From: Methanoregula sp. UBA154
GTDB taxonomy: Archaea > Halobacteriota > Methanomicrobia > Methanomicrobiales > Methanospirillaceae
Length of the DNA stretch: 37,425 nt
NCBI GenBank assembly: GCA_002502245.1
Contig: DAPW01000023.1
Span: forward strand, 40,988 to 78,412
Direction of reading: 5' to 3'
The stretch's first letter is position 1. Every line of letters starts with the position of its first letter. The position numbers and the translations under genes are program-made. The notes under the pieces were generated by a model. It saw only the letters and a list, made by a program, of their open reading frames with translations, did not search any database and was not told the DNA's origin. This document shows, piece after piece, positions 17,080 through 24,976 of this stretch.

Positions 17080-17436
17080 ATGTCGGATTCCGATCCACAA
17101 TGCTGGGATAACCGGAGCCGGATGATGGTACAGCTTGACTGCATGCAGGGAATGATCGCAGGATATGTTGCATCACCCCGGGGACAGGAGGCAATCCGGA
17201 ACTTCCTCTCGTCCCCCGAGGGGAAGAAGACCATCAATACCTTCCTCTCATCCCCTGAGGGAAAGAAGACCATCAATACCTTCCTCTCAACACCCGAAGG
17301 ACAGGAAGCCGCACGGCTCGTCCTGTCCCGGGCACTGGACGGACTGGACCTCCCGGCAGATATCAGGGCAAAAGTGCTCTCAGCGCTTGAAGAGAAAACG
17401 AATTCAGTGTCAAAACCCGATATCAGAAGGGGTTAA
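17080..17436 (+). CDS. Small protein with four 13-residue tandem repeats
   Basis: This is a 118-residue cytoplasmic protein of unknown family. After an N-terminal segment with two Cys (residues 1-28), four consecutive 13-residue units occur: YVASPRGQEAIRN, FLSSPEGKKTINT, FLSSPEGKKTINT and FLSTPEGQEAARL (DNA 17164-17319). Units two and three are identical in protein and nearly so in DNA, which shows recent duplication. Each unit looks like a helix capped by SPEG, so the block may form a solenoid or a helical bundle. A helical tail with LDLPADIRAKVLSALEEK follows. It lies 34 bases after the nitroreductase on the same strand, with a T-run directly after the stop, so it is probably the end of that transcript. 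Confidence 0.75.
   Translation: MSDSDPQCWDNRSRMMVQLDCMQGMIAGYVASPRGQEAIRNFLSSPEGKKTINTFLSSPEGKKTINTFLSTPEGQEAARLVLSRALDGLDLPADIRAKVLSALEEKTNSVSKPDIRRG
17164..17319 (+). repeat. 39-bp tandem coding repeat, four units
   Basis: Units start at 17164, 17203, 17242 and 17281. The middle two differ at only a few third-codon positions; the outer two are diverged but keep the SPxG core. Confidence 0.85.
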
Positions 17437-17442
17437 CCGCTC

Positions 17443-17451
17443 TTTTTTTTT
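17443..17451 (+). terminator. Oligo-T terminator
   Basis: Nine T residues seven bases after the stop at 17436, followed by an A run. This is a typical archaeal intrinsic terminator for the nitroreductase/repeat-protein transcript. Confidence 0.6.
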
Positions 17452-17745
17452 AAAAAGATGCCACCCGGGAGTAACTGAGGAGGATTGCCGGGCGCCGGAG
17501 CAGATCATGAAAGCCGGAAAAATTGCTCCTCTACCCCGGGTGTATTACCGGGATCCATCCCGATCATGGTCCGCTCCCCTGCTCCTCTCCGGCTGAGGGA
17601 ATGTGAATTCCGGAACTGTTGCCTTGATCTGAATGGGCAGAAGTGGCTGCCTTCCCTTTCGATTCTCCTGATGTATCCTGTCATGTGTATCCTGAGGTAC
17701 GAAATGTTTGAAGCAGCTCCCGATCGTGGCGGTATCTGCACCGGT

Positions 17746-17820
17746 TTCCGGTCCGGAGAACATTCCCGGGCGGTAAAAACGGTAGGAAGTCTTTTTTCCG
17801 GTCCGGAGATGGAACATTCC
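17746..17820 (+). promoter_or_regulatory. Direct repeat upstream of kinase promoter
   Basis: The 14-mer ttccggtccggaga occurs at 17746-17759 and again at 17796-17809, exactly 50 bases apart. Each copy is followed closely by acattcc (17760-17766 and 17814-17820). The second copy ends a few bases before the TATA box. This placement would suit an activator or repressor pair. Confidence 0.45.
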
Positions 17821-17823
17821 TGA

Positions 17824-17832
17824 TTTTTATAA
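17824..17832 (+). promoter_or_regulatory. TATA box of the 17882 gene
   Basis: The sequence tttttataa is a good archaeal TATA element. It predicts a transcript start near 17855 and a leader of roughly 27 bases. Confidence 0.5.
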
Positions 17833-17881
17833 TGGACTGATTACAAAAACTATTTCCATTCCCAACAGATATTCAACGATA

Positions 17882-19357
17882 ATGATCTCTATCCTGTACG
17901 TGGACGATGAGCCGGAACTGCTCGGACTCTGCAAGATCTTTTTAGAGCAGGATGCAGAGCTGAAGATCACCCCCCTGGCATCGGCACAGGAAGGTCTCGA
18001 TTGCCTTCGGAGCTCCTCTTTTGATGCGATCATTTCCGATTATCAGATGCCGGATATGGATGGTATTGAATTCCTGAAGCACGTCAGGGCCCTGGATGAG
18101 GATATCCCGTTCATCCTTTTTACCGGCAGGGGCCGGGAAGAAGTTGTCATCGAAGCAATCAACAACGGCGTTGATTTTTATCTGCAAAAAGGCGGTGACC
18201 CCAAGGCACAGTTTGCAGAGCTCGGTCACAAGGTCAAAAAAGCGGTAAAAATCCGGGATGCGATCAATGCACTCCGGATGGAAAATGAGAAAAACCGCGG
18301 TCTCATGGACCATGCCAATGATGCGATCTTTATCGCAGACGCCCGGACCGGCATGCTGATCGACGCGAACCGGAAAGCGCAGGGTCTTATCGGCCGGACC
18401 CTTGAGCAGATCCGTGCAATGCACCAGACGGATCTCCACCCCCCGGATAAAAAAGAACTGTTTCCTGATGTTTTTTTGCACCATGCACAGGAAGGGACAT
18501 CCCTCCAGACCGAAATTATTGCTGAGCCGGAGGGACGGCATATACCGGTTATTGCAAGCGCAACCATCATCGATCTCGGGGGAAGGCGCTGCCTGATGGA
18601 AATTTTCCATGATATCTCTGATATCAAAATGGCGCAGGATGCCCTGCAGCTGGCGAACAAAAAACTCAACCTCCTTTCCGAGATCACCCGCCACGATATC
18701 CGCAACAAGCTTACGGTCATGGGAGGATACCTGGACCTCATCCGGGAACGACCGTCAGAATCGCAGCACTCCATGTACATCAGAAAGATGAAGGACACGG
18801 TCACTATCATCGGTGAGAATATTGAATTCACCCGCCTGTATCAGAACCTTGGCATTGTTGTGCCGTCATGGCAGAACGTCCATGAGGTCTTCTTCAATGC
18901 CTGTACGCACGTTGATATAAAAAAAATCCGGATCCAGTCAGATGCAGAAGGATATGAAATTTATTCAGACCCCCTCCTTGAACGGGTTTTTTACAACCTT
19001 GTCGAGAATGCGATCCTGCACGGGGGAAACCGCGTATCCCTGATCCGGATATCGGCCCATGAAACCCCGACCGGTCTGATCCTCTCTCTTGAGGATGACG
19101 GGATCGGCATACCCATACCGGACAAAGAACGGATTTTTACGAAAGGGTTCGGAAGAAACACCGGTCTTGGCCTTTTCCTGGTCCAGGAAATTCTTTCCAT
19201 CACCAGCATCACGATCCGGGAGAACGGTGAGTACCAGCACGGGGCCCGTTTTGAGATACATGTACCAAAAGGAATGTTCCGCATTGCAAAAAATTCCAGC
19301 CGCGATCGGTGCCATATCCTGACGGACGATACGACGAAGGTATCCAGCTCCCACTGA
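17882..19357 (+). CDS. Receiver-PAS-histidine kinase hybrid
   Basis: The 491-residue cytoplasmic sensor has a receiver domain (about 1-120; D8/D9, phospho-acceptor D53 in ISDYQMPDMDG, Thr in LFTGRG, Lys in LQKGG). A PAS segment follows (about 135-255; DHANDAIFIADARTGMLIDA), then a dimerisation helix with the H-box ITRHDIRNKLTVMGGYLDLI, and an ATPase domain with N-box FYNLVENAILHGG, G1 LEDDGIGIP and G2 GRNTGLGLFLVQEIL. The receiver-first order and the HDIRNKLT-type H-box are typical of Methanomicrobia. No transmembrane segment is present. The start ATG lies 50 bases after the TATA box. The signal and the partner are unknown. Confidence 0.92.
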   Translation: MISILYVDDEPELLGLCKIFLEQDAELKITPLASAQEGLDCLRSSSFDAIISDYQMPDMDGIEFLKHVRALDEDIPFILFTGRGREEVVIEAINNGVDFYLQKGGDPKAQFAELGHKVKKAVKIRDAINALRMENEKNRGLMDHANDAIFIADARTGMLIDANRKAQGLIGRTLEQIRAMHQTDLHPPDKKELFPDVFLHHAQEGTSLQTEIIAEPEGRHIPVIASATIIDLGGRRCLMEIFHDISDIKMAQDALQLANKKLNLLSEITRHDIRNKLTVMGGYLDLIRERPSESQHSMYIRKMKDTVTIIGENIEFTRLYQNLGIVVPSWQNVHEVFFNACTHVDIKKIRIQSDAEGYEIYSDPLLERVFYNLVENAILHGGNRVSLIRISAHETPTGLILSLEDDGIGIPIPDKERIFTKGFGRNTGLGLFLVQEILSITSITIRENGEYQHGARFEIHVPKGMFRIAKNSSRDRCHILTDDTTKVSSSH

Positions 19358-19366
19358 CCGTATCTT

Positions 19367-20515
19367 TTAGAACAGGGTGTGCAGGCCGGCCTGGAGGAGC
19401 GGTCGTACAAGCCGGAGTACCGCGGGATTCACCAGCAGTTTTTTTATCAGGGCACCGGGCCGGTCCATATCCCCGCATTCTTCAATCGTGCGGAGGAGCG
19501 AAGGGGTGTTGAGCGCCCGGAGCAGCGCATCGATATCTTCCGCCGGCATCTTCTGTCGCATCTCAAACAGGCGGTATCCCAGCACCAGCTCGCGCCCGAA
19601 ATCTGCCTGCCAGCGGTTTTCATATCCAGCCAGGGCGGCATCCTCATAGGTCTCCTGCTCACAGGCAATGGCGGCAACTGCCGCAGCATGCCGGGCAGAG
19701 CGGATACCGGTATAGATGCCCCCTCCGGATGTCGGCTTGGGAAAGCCAGCGGCATCGCCGACAAAAAGGGTCCGGTTTTTATAGGTACGTTCCATGACGC
19801 CCAGCGGGAGCGTGCCGGTGACCAGATGGGATGAACCGCTTCCGAATTTTCCGGCAAAGCGGGCGAACCGTTCCATCACCTGTGAGCGGCCGCACATGCC
19901 CACCCGGATACGGCCCGGGCCGGTTGGAATCGACCAGCCGAAAAACTCCGGCGAGGCATCAGGATAGATCCGGACATACCGCGGGTCGCAGGTGCCCGGC
20001 ATATCCGCCTGGATGCCGGCAAGATACGTCCGGGCACGCTGCATACCGTAGAGGCGGGCGATGGTACTCCGGGGACCATCGGCAGCGATCAGGATGCGAA
20101 ACCCGATCTCCTCGTGCCCGTTGACACCCCGGGTGAAAACAGTATTTTCCCGGACATCATAGAGCGCTGTCTTTAACCGGAATCCGGCGCCCGCATCCGC
20201 TGCAGCCTCCGCCATCTCCCGGTCGAGGGTCCCGCGATCAACCACCACTGCCTTGGTGATCCCGGCATCGATGAGCAGTTCGGTGCCGGCACCGGATATC
20301 ACGCGTGCACCGGTAACCTTATTGAGGACCGATCGCTCTGAGGGTACCCTGCACTCGGCAAACGCTGCGGTCGAGAGAAGCCCTGCGCATTGCACCGGAT
20401 ACCCTATTGTCCCGTGTTCCTCGATACAGAGCGTGGAGAGCCCCAGTGCTGCACATTCCCGTGCAGCCGCACTGCCTGCCGGGCCTGCCCCGGCAACGAT
20501 GACATCATACTTCAT
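19367..20515 (-). CDS. Geranylgeranyl reductase family flavoprotein
   Basis: The 382-residue protein opens MKYDVIVAGAGPAGSAAARE, an FAD-binding Rossmann motif, followed by the family pattern YPVQCAGLLS (about 40-49). It has AADGPRSTIARLYG (about 146-159) and the second FAD motif LFVGDAAGFPKPTSGGGIYTGI. In archaea such enzymes hydrogenate geranylgeranyl chains of membrane ether lipids (digeranylgeranylglycerophospholipid reductase), though some family members act on other prenyl groups. An upstream in-frame ATG at 20572 adds 19 unrelated residues before the Rossmann strand, so 20515 is preferred. It converges with the kinase gene, nine bases apart. No partner gene is adjacent. Confidence 0.88.
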   Translation of the reverse strand: MKYDVIVAGAGPAGSAAARECAALGLSTLCIEEHGTIGYPVQCAGLLSTAAFAECRVPSERSVLNKVTGARVISGAGTELLIDAGITKAVVVDRGTLDREMAEAAADAGAGFRLKTALYDVRENTVFTRGVNGHEEIGFRILIAADGPRSTIARLYGMQRARTYLAGIQADMPGTCDPRYVRIYPDASPEFFGWSIPTGPGRIRVGMCGRSQVMERFARFAGKFGSGSSHLVTGTLPLGVMERTYKNRTLFVGDAAGFPKPTSGGGIYTGIRSARHAAAVAAIACEQETYEDAALAGYENRWQADFGRELVLGYRLFEMRQKMPAEDIDALLRALNTPSLLRTIEECGDMDRPGALIKKLLVNPAVLRLVRPLLQAGLHTLF

Positions 20516-20609
20516 ACCAGGGTCCCGGCAGGTGTTTTGTCCAGGGAGGCACGGGGATATCGTGTCTGCCATCCCCCGGTATGTTCATGAATAATGCGGT
20601 CATGCAGGA

Positions 20610-20755
20610 TCAGGTCGCTCCGGCAGGTTCGTCCGTTTCATAGAATCCCAGGATGATGGAGAAGGATCCGAATACCAGCGCAAAGGTCCCCACAGGCACC
20701 CGAAGATTATTCCCATGATACCTCGGATGAGGCAGGATGTTTTTGAATCCAGCAT
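20610..20755 (-). pseudogene. Small membrane protein, apparently frameshifted
   Basis: An ATG at 20755 (minus) follows an excellent AGGTGA ribosome site five bases upstream and a tatacatttt element near 20820-20830. It encodes MLDSKTSCLIRGIMGIIFG, then runs into an unlikely Trp/Pro/Ser-rich frame. One register over, directly adjoining, is VPVGTFALVFGSFSIILGFY followed by ETDEPAGAT and a stop at 20610. Adding one G in the ggg run joins the two into a 48-residue hydrophobic protein. This resembles the small membrane proteins common in these genomes. Either a real mutation or a sequencing error explains it. No family is known. Confidence 0.45.
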
Positions 20756-20903
20756 ACGTTCACCTGATCGGGAAAATCCACTATCCTGTCGTAATCTGTG
20801 TTAGTGCTCCCAACGATAAAATGTATACTATCAGAAAGCGGGTCCGTTTCGCCATTCCACCCCGGACGGCAATCCTTTTTATCGCATCAGGCTGTTTTTC
20901 CTG

Positions 20904-21128
20904 TTACTCCCGGCCAAAATTGAAAATATCGACGTGACCATATTTTTTCAGGATAGCGAGCGCTGCAAAGAAAACGGCCGCGTACAACACGAAGTGAACG
21001 ACATATGCTGCAACTCCTTCCATACCGGTAAGCATGACAAGAGCACCCGAGACGGCATCCGCAATCAGGATTGCACAGAGGATCCCGAGAAAAAGAACCA
21101 CCCATCGTTTGATGGATCCCGTATTCAT
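20904..21128 (-). CDS. Small two-helix membrane protein
   Basis: The 74-residue protein has two hydrophobic segments (about residues 9-33, VVLFLGILCAILIADAVSGA, and 40-61, AAYVVHFVLYAAVFFAALAI) with a short Gly-containing turn, and ends in a charged tail KKYGHVDIFNFGRE. It is most likely an integral membrane hairpin. Family and function are not recognised. A CAGGTAC motif about eight bases before the ATG at 21128 supports the start. The overlapping 153-codon frame (20887-21348) is Cys/Arg-rich and looks like a shadow. Confidence 0.7.
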   Translation of the reverse strand: MNTGSIKRWVVLFLGILCAILIADAVSGALVMLTGMEGVAAYVVHFVLYAAVFFAALAILKKYGHVDIFNFGRE

Positions 21129-21152
21129 ACCAGTACCTGAATGGTGACTCGA

Positions 21153-21298
21153 TTAATACATTCTGCTCCAGAAAAATGGACAATTCGCAACCGGACGATG
21201 AACGGTGTAAGAAAGCTCCTTGTACGCGCCGATGAGTTCCCCGGTCCGGGACGGACTGAGAATTGCTATAGCCAGGGTCAGGTTGTATCAGATCGTCA
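21153..21298 (-). pseudogene. Possible remnant open frame upstream of the membrane protein
   Basis: A minus-strand stop-to-stop frame encodes YNLTLAIAILSPSRTGELIG and a tail ending NCPFFWSRMY before TAA at 21153-21155. Its codons resemble real genes, but no usable start codon is found in front of it, so it may be a 5'-truncated fragment. No family is recognised. Confidence 0.22.
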
Positions 21299-21483
21299 GC
21301 GTGATGCGGGGTTGCCACACAGTAGGGTGAAGCGTACGGGACAGGCATCGTTTCCCGAATAATTTTCCATTCCTATTGCATTCAGCCGATGTGATTCTCT
21401 AAGTGTTCATATCCTCTTGTTTCTGTGGGGGGATCAATCCCTGTCATCAATTCCTGAAGGCAGCGATTTTCTGGAGAAACGCA

Positions 21484-21667
21484 CATGAACGGGAGTTCAC
21501 ACTCAAACCATGAAAATCGGTAAAAAAAATGTGGAGATTACGAGGGTTCCCCGCTTCAGGGCCTCTCTAAGGCACGGCGGGGGTAGACGGTCCAATCTCC
21601 CAGATTTCTTTAACCGTCCGGAACCCCGCCGCGGGGCGCCCTTCGGGGCGGCGGGCGTTCATCGCAA
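21484..21667 (+). repeat. Dispersed repeat, module 1 (copy A)
   Basis: This copy begins catgaacgggagttcac and continues accatgaaaatcgg. Two GC-rich hairpin blocks follow, gttccccgcttcagggcctc with ggcacggcggggg, and ccccgccgcggggcgccc with gggcggcgggcg, ending atcgcaac. The same block order occurs at 30309-30471 and, inverted, at 21972-22140. It is followed by the shared linker cgattttcatgggaaatcat at about 21714-21733. Confidence 0.7.
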
Positions 21668-21763
21668 CAGGGAATATCGGGATCAATCCCCATAATCGAT
21701 CCCTAAAAGGAAGCGATTTTCATGGGAAATCATTTGGAATTTTAATTACACGCTCCCGTATCT

Positions 21764-21880
21764 TCGCCCCGCCGCTGGGGCACTCCCTGTTGCGATAGTG
21801 TCGTATTACCGGGTAACCTGACTCGTCCAGGCGCAATGCGCCCCCGCCCCATGGGGGACCGGGCAGGCGCAGAGGGGGAG
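21764..21880 (-). repeat. Dispersed repeat, module 2 (inverted copy)
   Basis: In reverse complement the blocks run ctgcgcctgcccgg, cccccatgggg, cactatcgcaac and ccagcggcggggcgaag, matching the copies at 12941-13080 and 30552-30706. With the module-1 copy at 21972-22140 it forms a composite element read on the minus strand. Confidence 0.6.
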
Positions 21881-21971
21881 AATAATCTCCAAAAACTGGT
21901 TTTCCTATGAAAATCGAATTCTATCGGAGAGGATAATGGGGGTTGAGACCCCCATACCCCCGATTATGATA

Positions 21972-22140
21972 TAAGCCGCCGCCCCCGACGGGGCGCCCCC
22001 GCGGCGGATCAACGACTTGTAGGTCTGAAAAACAAACAAACTGCCCCGCAGTGCCCCTTAGGGGCCCTGATGCGGGGAGTTCTCGTGAAATTATGATTTT
22101 TTTGATTTTCATCGCTCCGGTGTGAACCCAATGGTTCATA
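21972..22140 (-). repeat. Dispersed repeat, module 1 (copy B, inverted)
   Basis: The reverse complement starts tgaaccattgggttcacacc, then gatgaaaatc, ctccccgcatcagggcccct, ggggcactgcggggcag and gatccgccgcgggggcgccc. It aligns closely with copy C at 30309-30471. An oppositely oriented copy (A) lies about 300 bases to the left, so this locus could fold into a long hairpin. Confidence 0.7.
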
Positions 22141-22311
22141 CCCGTGTTTACAACCCCAAAAAAATTACACTCATTGTAACGATTTTTTTGGTGCCGGTGG
22201 AAAATTCTGTTCATATTCATTTATCCATAAAAAAATCCGGAGGCAGAATACGTGGCGTTCTTCCTTATTTTTCATAAAAACAGTTATCGCGTGTCCTGCC
22301 AAGTACAGGCT

Positions 22312-22839
22312 ATGACTGATGAATCTCCCGCGGGGGACGGTGATGCTGTTCCCGGCGGTACTACGGATTCCGCTGATAAACCTGAAGAAAAGATGGGCCT
22401 TGCCTTTTATGCCACCCTTGCGCTTATCGGTATCCTTGTCCTCATGATCGTTGTGGTGAACTACCCGGCAGCCCGGGCTGATGCCGGCATCGAACTGACG
22501 CAGACCAACTGGACGCTCCAGTCGTATGCGGATTCTGCCGGTACCCACATCCCGGCCCGGAACGGGACCGGGGTGACAGCACTGTTCGACCGCGAAGGTC
22601 ACCTGAGCGGCAATGCCGGGTGCAACTGGTACGGGGGAACCTACCAGACCCGCGATTACCGCATCACGATCTCCTCCATCTTCTCGACAGAGATGTTCTG
22701 TCAGGAGCCGGGCGTCATGGAGCAGGAAGCGGCATTCCTCGCCAGCCTGTCAACGGTGTCGTCATTCCGCGTGAGCGAGTCATCCCTGAACTTCTATGAC
22801 GCTGCCGGAACAATCGTGCTCGTCTTTGTCCCCGCATGA
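22312..22839 (+). CDS. Membrane-anchored META domain (HslJ-like) protein
   Basis: The 175-residue protein starting MTDESPAGDGDAVPG has an acidic cytoplasmic N-terminus, one membrane helix (about 28-50, LAFYATLALIGILVLMIVVV), and an extracytoplasmic META (DUF306) domain: LTQTNWTLQSY, TALFDREGHLSGNAGCNWYG (family core, about 85-104), then EMFCQEPGVMEQEAAFLASL. META domains occur in bacterial HslJ and in several secreted proteins linked to stress resistance; their function in archaea is unknown. The two Cys could pair. The start at 22312 is favoured over 22252, which would add 20 residues unlike this family. A T-run terminator follows the stop. Dispersed repeats lie on both sides of the gene. 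Confidence 0.85.
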   Translation: MTDESPAGDGDAVPGGTTDSADKPEEKMGLAFYATLALIGILVLMIVVVNYPAARADAGIELTQTNWTLQSYADSAGTHIPARNGTGVTALFDREGHLSGNAGCNWYGGTYQTRDYRITISSIFSTEMFCQEPGVMEQEAAFLASLSTVSSFRVSESSLNFYDAAGTIVLVFVPA

Positions 22840-22861
22840 CCGGCAGGTGCTGCCGCTCCCC

Positions 22862-22869
22862 TTTTTTTT
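22862..22869 (+). terminator. Oligo-T terminator after META gene
   Basis: Eight T residues 22 bases after the stop at 22839, preceded by GC-rich sequence. Confidence 0.5.
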
Positions 22870-22970
22870 CCGGTAAATCCTGGATGGGTTTTCCTTTGAA
22901 AATTGAATGAAACAGATGTGATGAAACGATTCATTACCATCTTCATTATCTGGGATGAATGTTGTTGTTC

Positions 22971-23128
22971 CTGACGGGGAGCCCCCGCGGCGGAACGGTG
23001 ACGATATGCAAGCGTTGAAACAGTACACTGGCCCGCCGTTTCGAAAAGAGGCCCCGGAAAAGGGATCCCTGATAATTTTTGGACCATTCAACAATTTTCA
23101 ACCTTCTGGCGTGAACTTATTGTTCATG
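22971..23128 (-). repeat. Diverged copy of repeat module 1 (copy D)
   Basis: In reverse complement it reads catgaacaataagttcacgc, ggatcccttttccggggcct, cggcgggccag and ccgccgcgggggctccccgt in the same order as module 1. The A/T-rich spacers have diverged further than in copies A-C. Confidence 0.45.
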
Positions 23129-23247
23129 ACCGTTTCTACAGACACCAGAAAAAACACCGGATGCGATACGGCTGGTCGCGGTGCGATGGCCGGGAACCAT
23201 CCGCTCTTATGAATGAGGAGTGACAATAGTCTGTTGGACAGATCTCT

Positions 23248-24555
23248 ATGGAAGCACGGAGCGGGAGAAAGGACGGCGTGGTGATTCTCTCTGTCAGCGG
23301 CCGTCTGGATGCCTTCGGCGCCCGGCAGCTGGAACTCTGCGCCCGGGATGCCCTCAGTGACGATGACCGGGACCTCGTGATCGATATTGGCGGGTCATCA
23401 TACCTGAGCAGCGGCGGGCTCCGGGTCTTTTCTGCCCTGAAAAAAGAGATGAAACGCCGGAACGGCCGTTTTGCGCTTGCGGCGGTCGGCGAATACCCGA
23501 AGAAGGTGCTGGATATGGCCGGCTTTACCCAGGTTCTTGATATCTTTCCCGATGCCGGCTCAGCGGTATCAGACATTGCTCACAAGAGAAAGAACCCCTC
23601 CCTGTCGGGCGAGCTCGTTTACAAAAAGATAGTAGCCGACGGGGTTCAGCTGACCATCGAGCCCGGCCGGATACTCGCGCCATCGGTGCTTCGGGTCACC
23701 GGCAACCTTGACAATGTCCTCTATTCCCGGATCACGGAGCCCGATGTAAAACAGAAGAAGTTCTCAGAAGTAACGTACTCGCTGGGTCTTGGTGCGCTCG
23801 GGGCGGATGTGAAAGACGCCATGCCCCTCCTTGGCGAGATGATCACGCTCCATGGTTCGATGGTCTGGCTCCCGACCGATGGGAACAATACCCCGGACTT
23901 CCTGACCCCGGCAGATCCTGAAAGCAACGTGCCTGTGTATACCGGCTACAATATCACCCTCGACGGGCAGTTTGCCGAGTACTTCACGCTTGAGAGTGAG
24001 GACCCCCGGGGCGTGAGCATCTCCGCTCTCTACAAAGCGATCTTCTCCTCTGCCAGGGACCGGGTCAGGGATTACACGGGGCTTGTCGCCGTCGTGATCT
24101 GGGGCGTGATCGCAGGATTTGCCAGTTCCGGGATCAAAAAAGCCCCGCTCGCCACCGCCGCACCGCCGGGCGGGGAATCGATCATGGCCCCGGCCCATGT
24201 CCATGACTGGCTGGCATCCGATGCCGGGAAGTCGTACGCGGGTGACACGCTCGTCAGCTTTGGCATCGGGATCGACCTGAAAACAAGCCCGTCGCACTTC
24301 CGGCCGGAAACGCTTTCTGCCCTTTACTATGCAAATCCCCTGAACACCGGTGCTGCACAGGAGATGTATCTCCACAATCATGGCGTGGTGTTCAGAAACA
24401 CCCCCTACGATGCCTCGCTCGATCTCAATGCACAGGTAAAAAAGATAACAACCGACGGGGAATTTGTGGACATGCGCCACCTCCTCGACAGTACCCGCCT
24501 CCGGAAAGCAAAGATCGGGGTGGCATATATCCAGGATATCATTCGGAATGCCTGA
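23248..24555 (+). CDS. STAS-domain protein with large unassigned C-terminal domain
   Basis: The 435-residue protein starts with a STAS domain (about 1-112) of the anti-anti-sigma type. Its SYLSSGGLRVF motif places Ser55 where SpoIIAA has its phosphorylated serine. Residues about 120-435 form a domain or domains I cannot assign: LVYKKIVADGVQLTIEPGRI, then SLGLGALGADVKDAMPLLGE, HGSMVWLPTDGNN, a hydrophobic stretch LVAVVIWGVIAGFASSG and HNHGVVFRNTPYDASLDLNA. The gene converges with an RsbW-like and SpoIIE operon two bases away, so it is probably the partner or output of that switch. Phosphorylation by the RsbW-like kinase is inferred. No Shine-Dalgarno is obvious before the ATG. The size of the C-terminal part makes it an unusual STAS effector. 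Confidence 0.85.
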   Translation: MEARSGRKDGVVILSVSGRLDAFGARQLELCARDALSDDDRDLVIDIGGSSYLSSGGLRVFSALKKEMKRRNGRFALAAVGEYPKKVLDMAGFTQVLDIFPDAGSAVSDIAHKRKNPSLSGELVYKKIVADGVQLTIEPGRILAPSVLRVTGNLDNVLYSRITEPDVKQKKFSEVTYSLGLGALGADVKDAMPLLGEMITLHGSMVWLPTDGNNTPDFLTPADPESNVPVYTGYNITLDGQFAEYFTLESEDPRGVSISALYKAIFSSARDRVRDYTGLVAVVIWGVIAGFASSGIKKAPLATAAPPGGESIMAPAHVHDWLASDAGKSYAGDTLVSFGIGIDLKTSPSHFRPETLSALYYANPLNTGAAQEMYLHNHGVVFRNTPYDASLDLNAQVKKITTDGEFVDMRHLLDSTRLRKAKIGVAYIQDIIRNA

Positions 24556-24557
24556 TA

Positions 24558-24974
24558 TCAGGCTGACCTCCTTTTTACCAGTGTCAGGACATTGTTCCCG
24601 TCCTCGTATTGGTAAGACAGCTCATCCATTACCTGGCGCACGAGATAGATCCCCAGTCCGCCGATTCCCCGCTTGTCGATATCGCCGTCAAGTTCCGGTT
24701 CCGAAACCGATAACGGGTTGAACGGGGGTGCAGAATCAGCAATCCGGATCTCGATCCGGTTACCCGTGAAACGGCCGGAGAGATGAATCGTGCACCCCGC
24801 TTTTTTATAGCCGTGCACGATGATGTTGGTGATCACCTCTTCGACCGCAAGCTGGGTGTCAAGAATCTCACTGGCGCCGAACCGGTATGACGCCATCTCT
24901 TCTTCAAGCCGCTCGGAAACGGCAGGGATCTCCCCGATATCCGATCCGATTCTCATTTCAAAGGATTGATCCAT
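24558..24974 (-). CDS. RsbW-like serine kinase (anti-sigma-factor type HATPase)
   Basis: The 138-residue GHKL ATPase belongs to the RsbW/SpoIIAB group. Its N-box is VEEVITNIIVHGY (N50), the G1 motif IADSAPPFNP (D80) and the G2 region KRGIGGLGIYLVRQV (about 101-115). Bacterial relatives phosphorylate a STAS protein on Ser and, when free, bind a sigma factor. Archaea have no such sigma factors, so here the released kinase must act on something else or serve only to phosphorylate STAS proteins. The start lies two bases after the stop of the SpoIIE gene, indicating co-translation. A STAS gene lies on each side of this operon. Confidence 0.92.
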   Translation of the reverse strand: MDQSFEMRIGSDIGEIPAVSERLEEEMASYRFGASEILDTQLAVEEVITNIIVHGYKKAGCTIHLSGRFTGNRIEIRIADSAPPFNPLSVSEPELDGDIDKRGIGGLGIYLVRQVMDELSYQYEDGNNVLTLVKRRSA

Positions 24975-24976
24975 GG

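Larger units (their letters stand above)
17437..17881. other. Intergenic region before receiver-PAS-kinase gene
   Basis: It holds a T-run terminator at its left end, a 50-base-spaced direct repeat at 17746-17820 and a TATA box at 17824. No convincing coding frame was found between 17460 and 17740. Confidence 0.5.

Noticed and set aside
20887..21348. 153-codon minus-strand frame overlapping the two-helix membrane protein
   Set aside because: The 74-residue frame has a ribosome site and two membrane helices; this longer one is Cys/Arg/Ser-rich and patternless.
21484..22140. Possible CRISPR-like array in the repeat-rich patch
   Set aside because: The repeats are long, few, in both orientations and unevenly spaced, and no cas genes are present.
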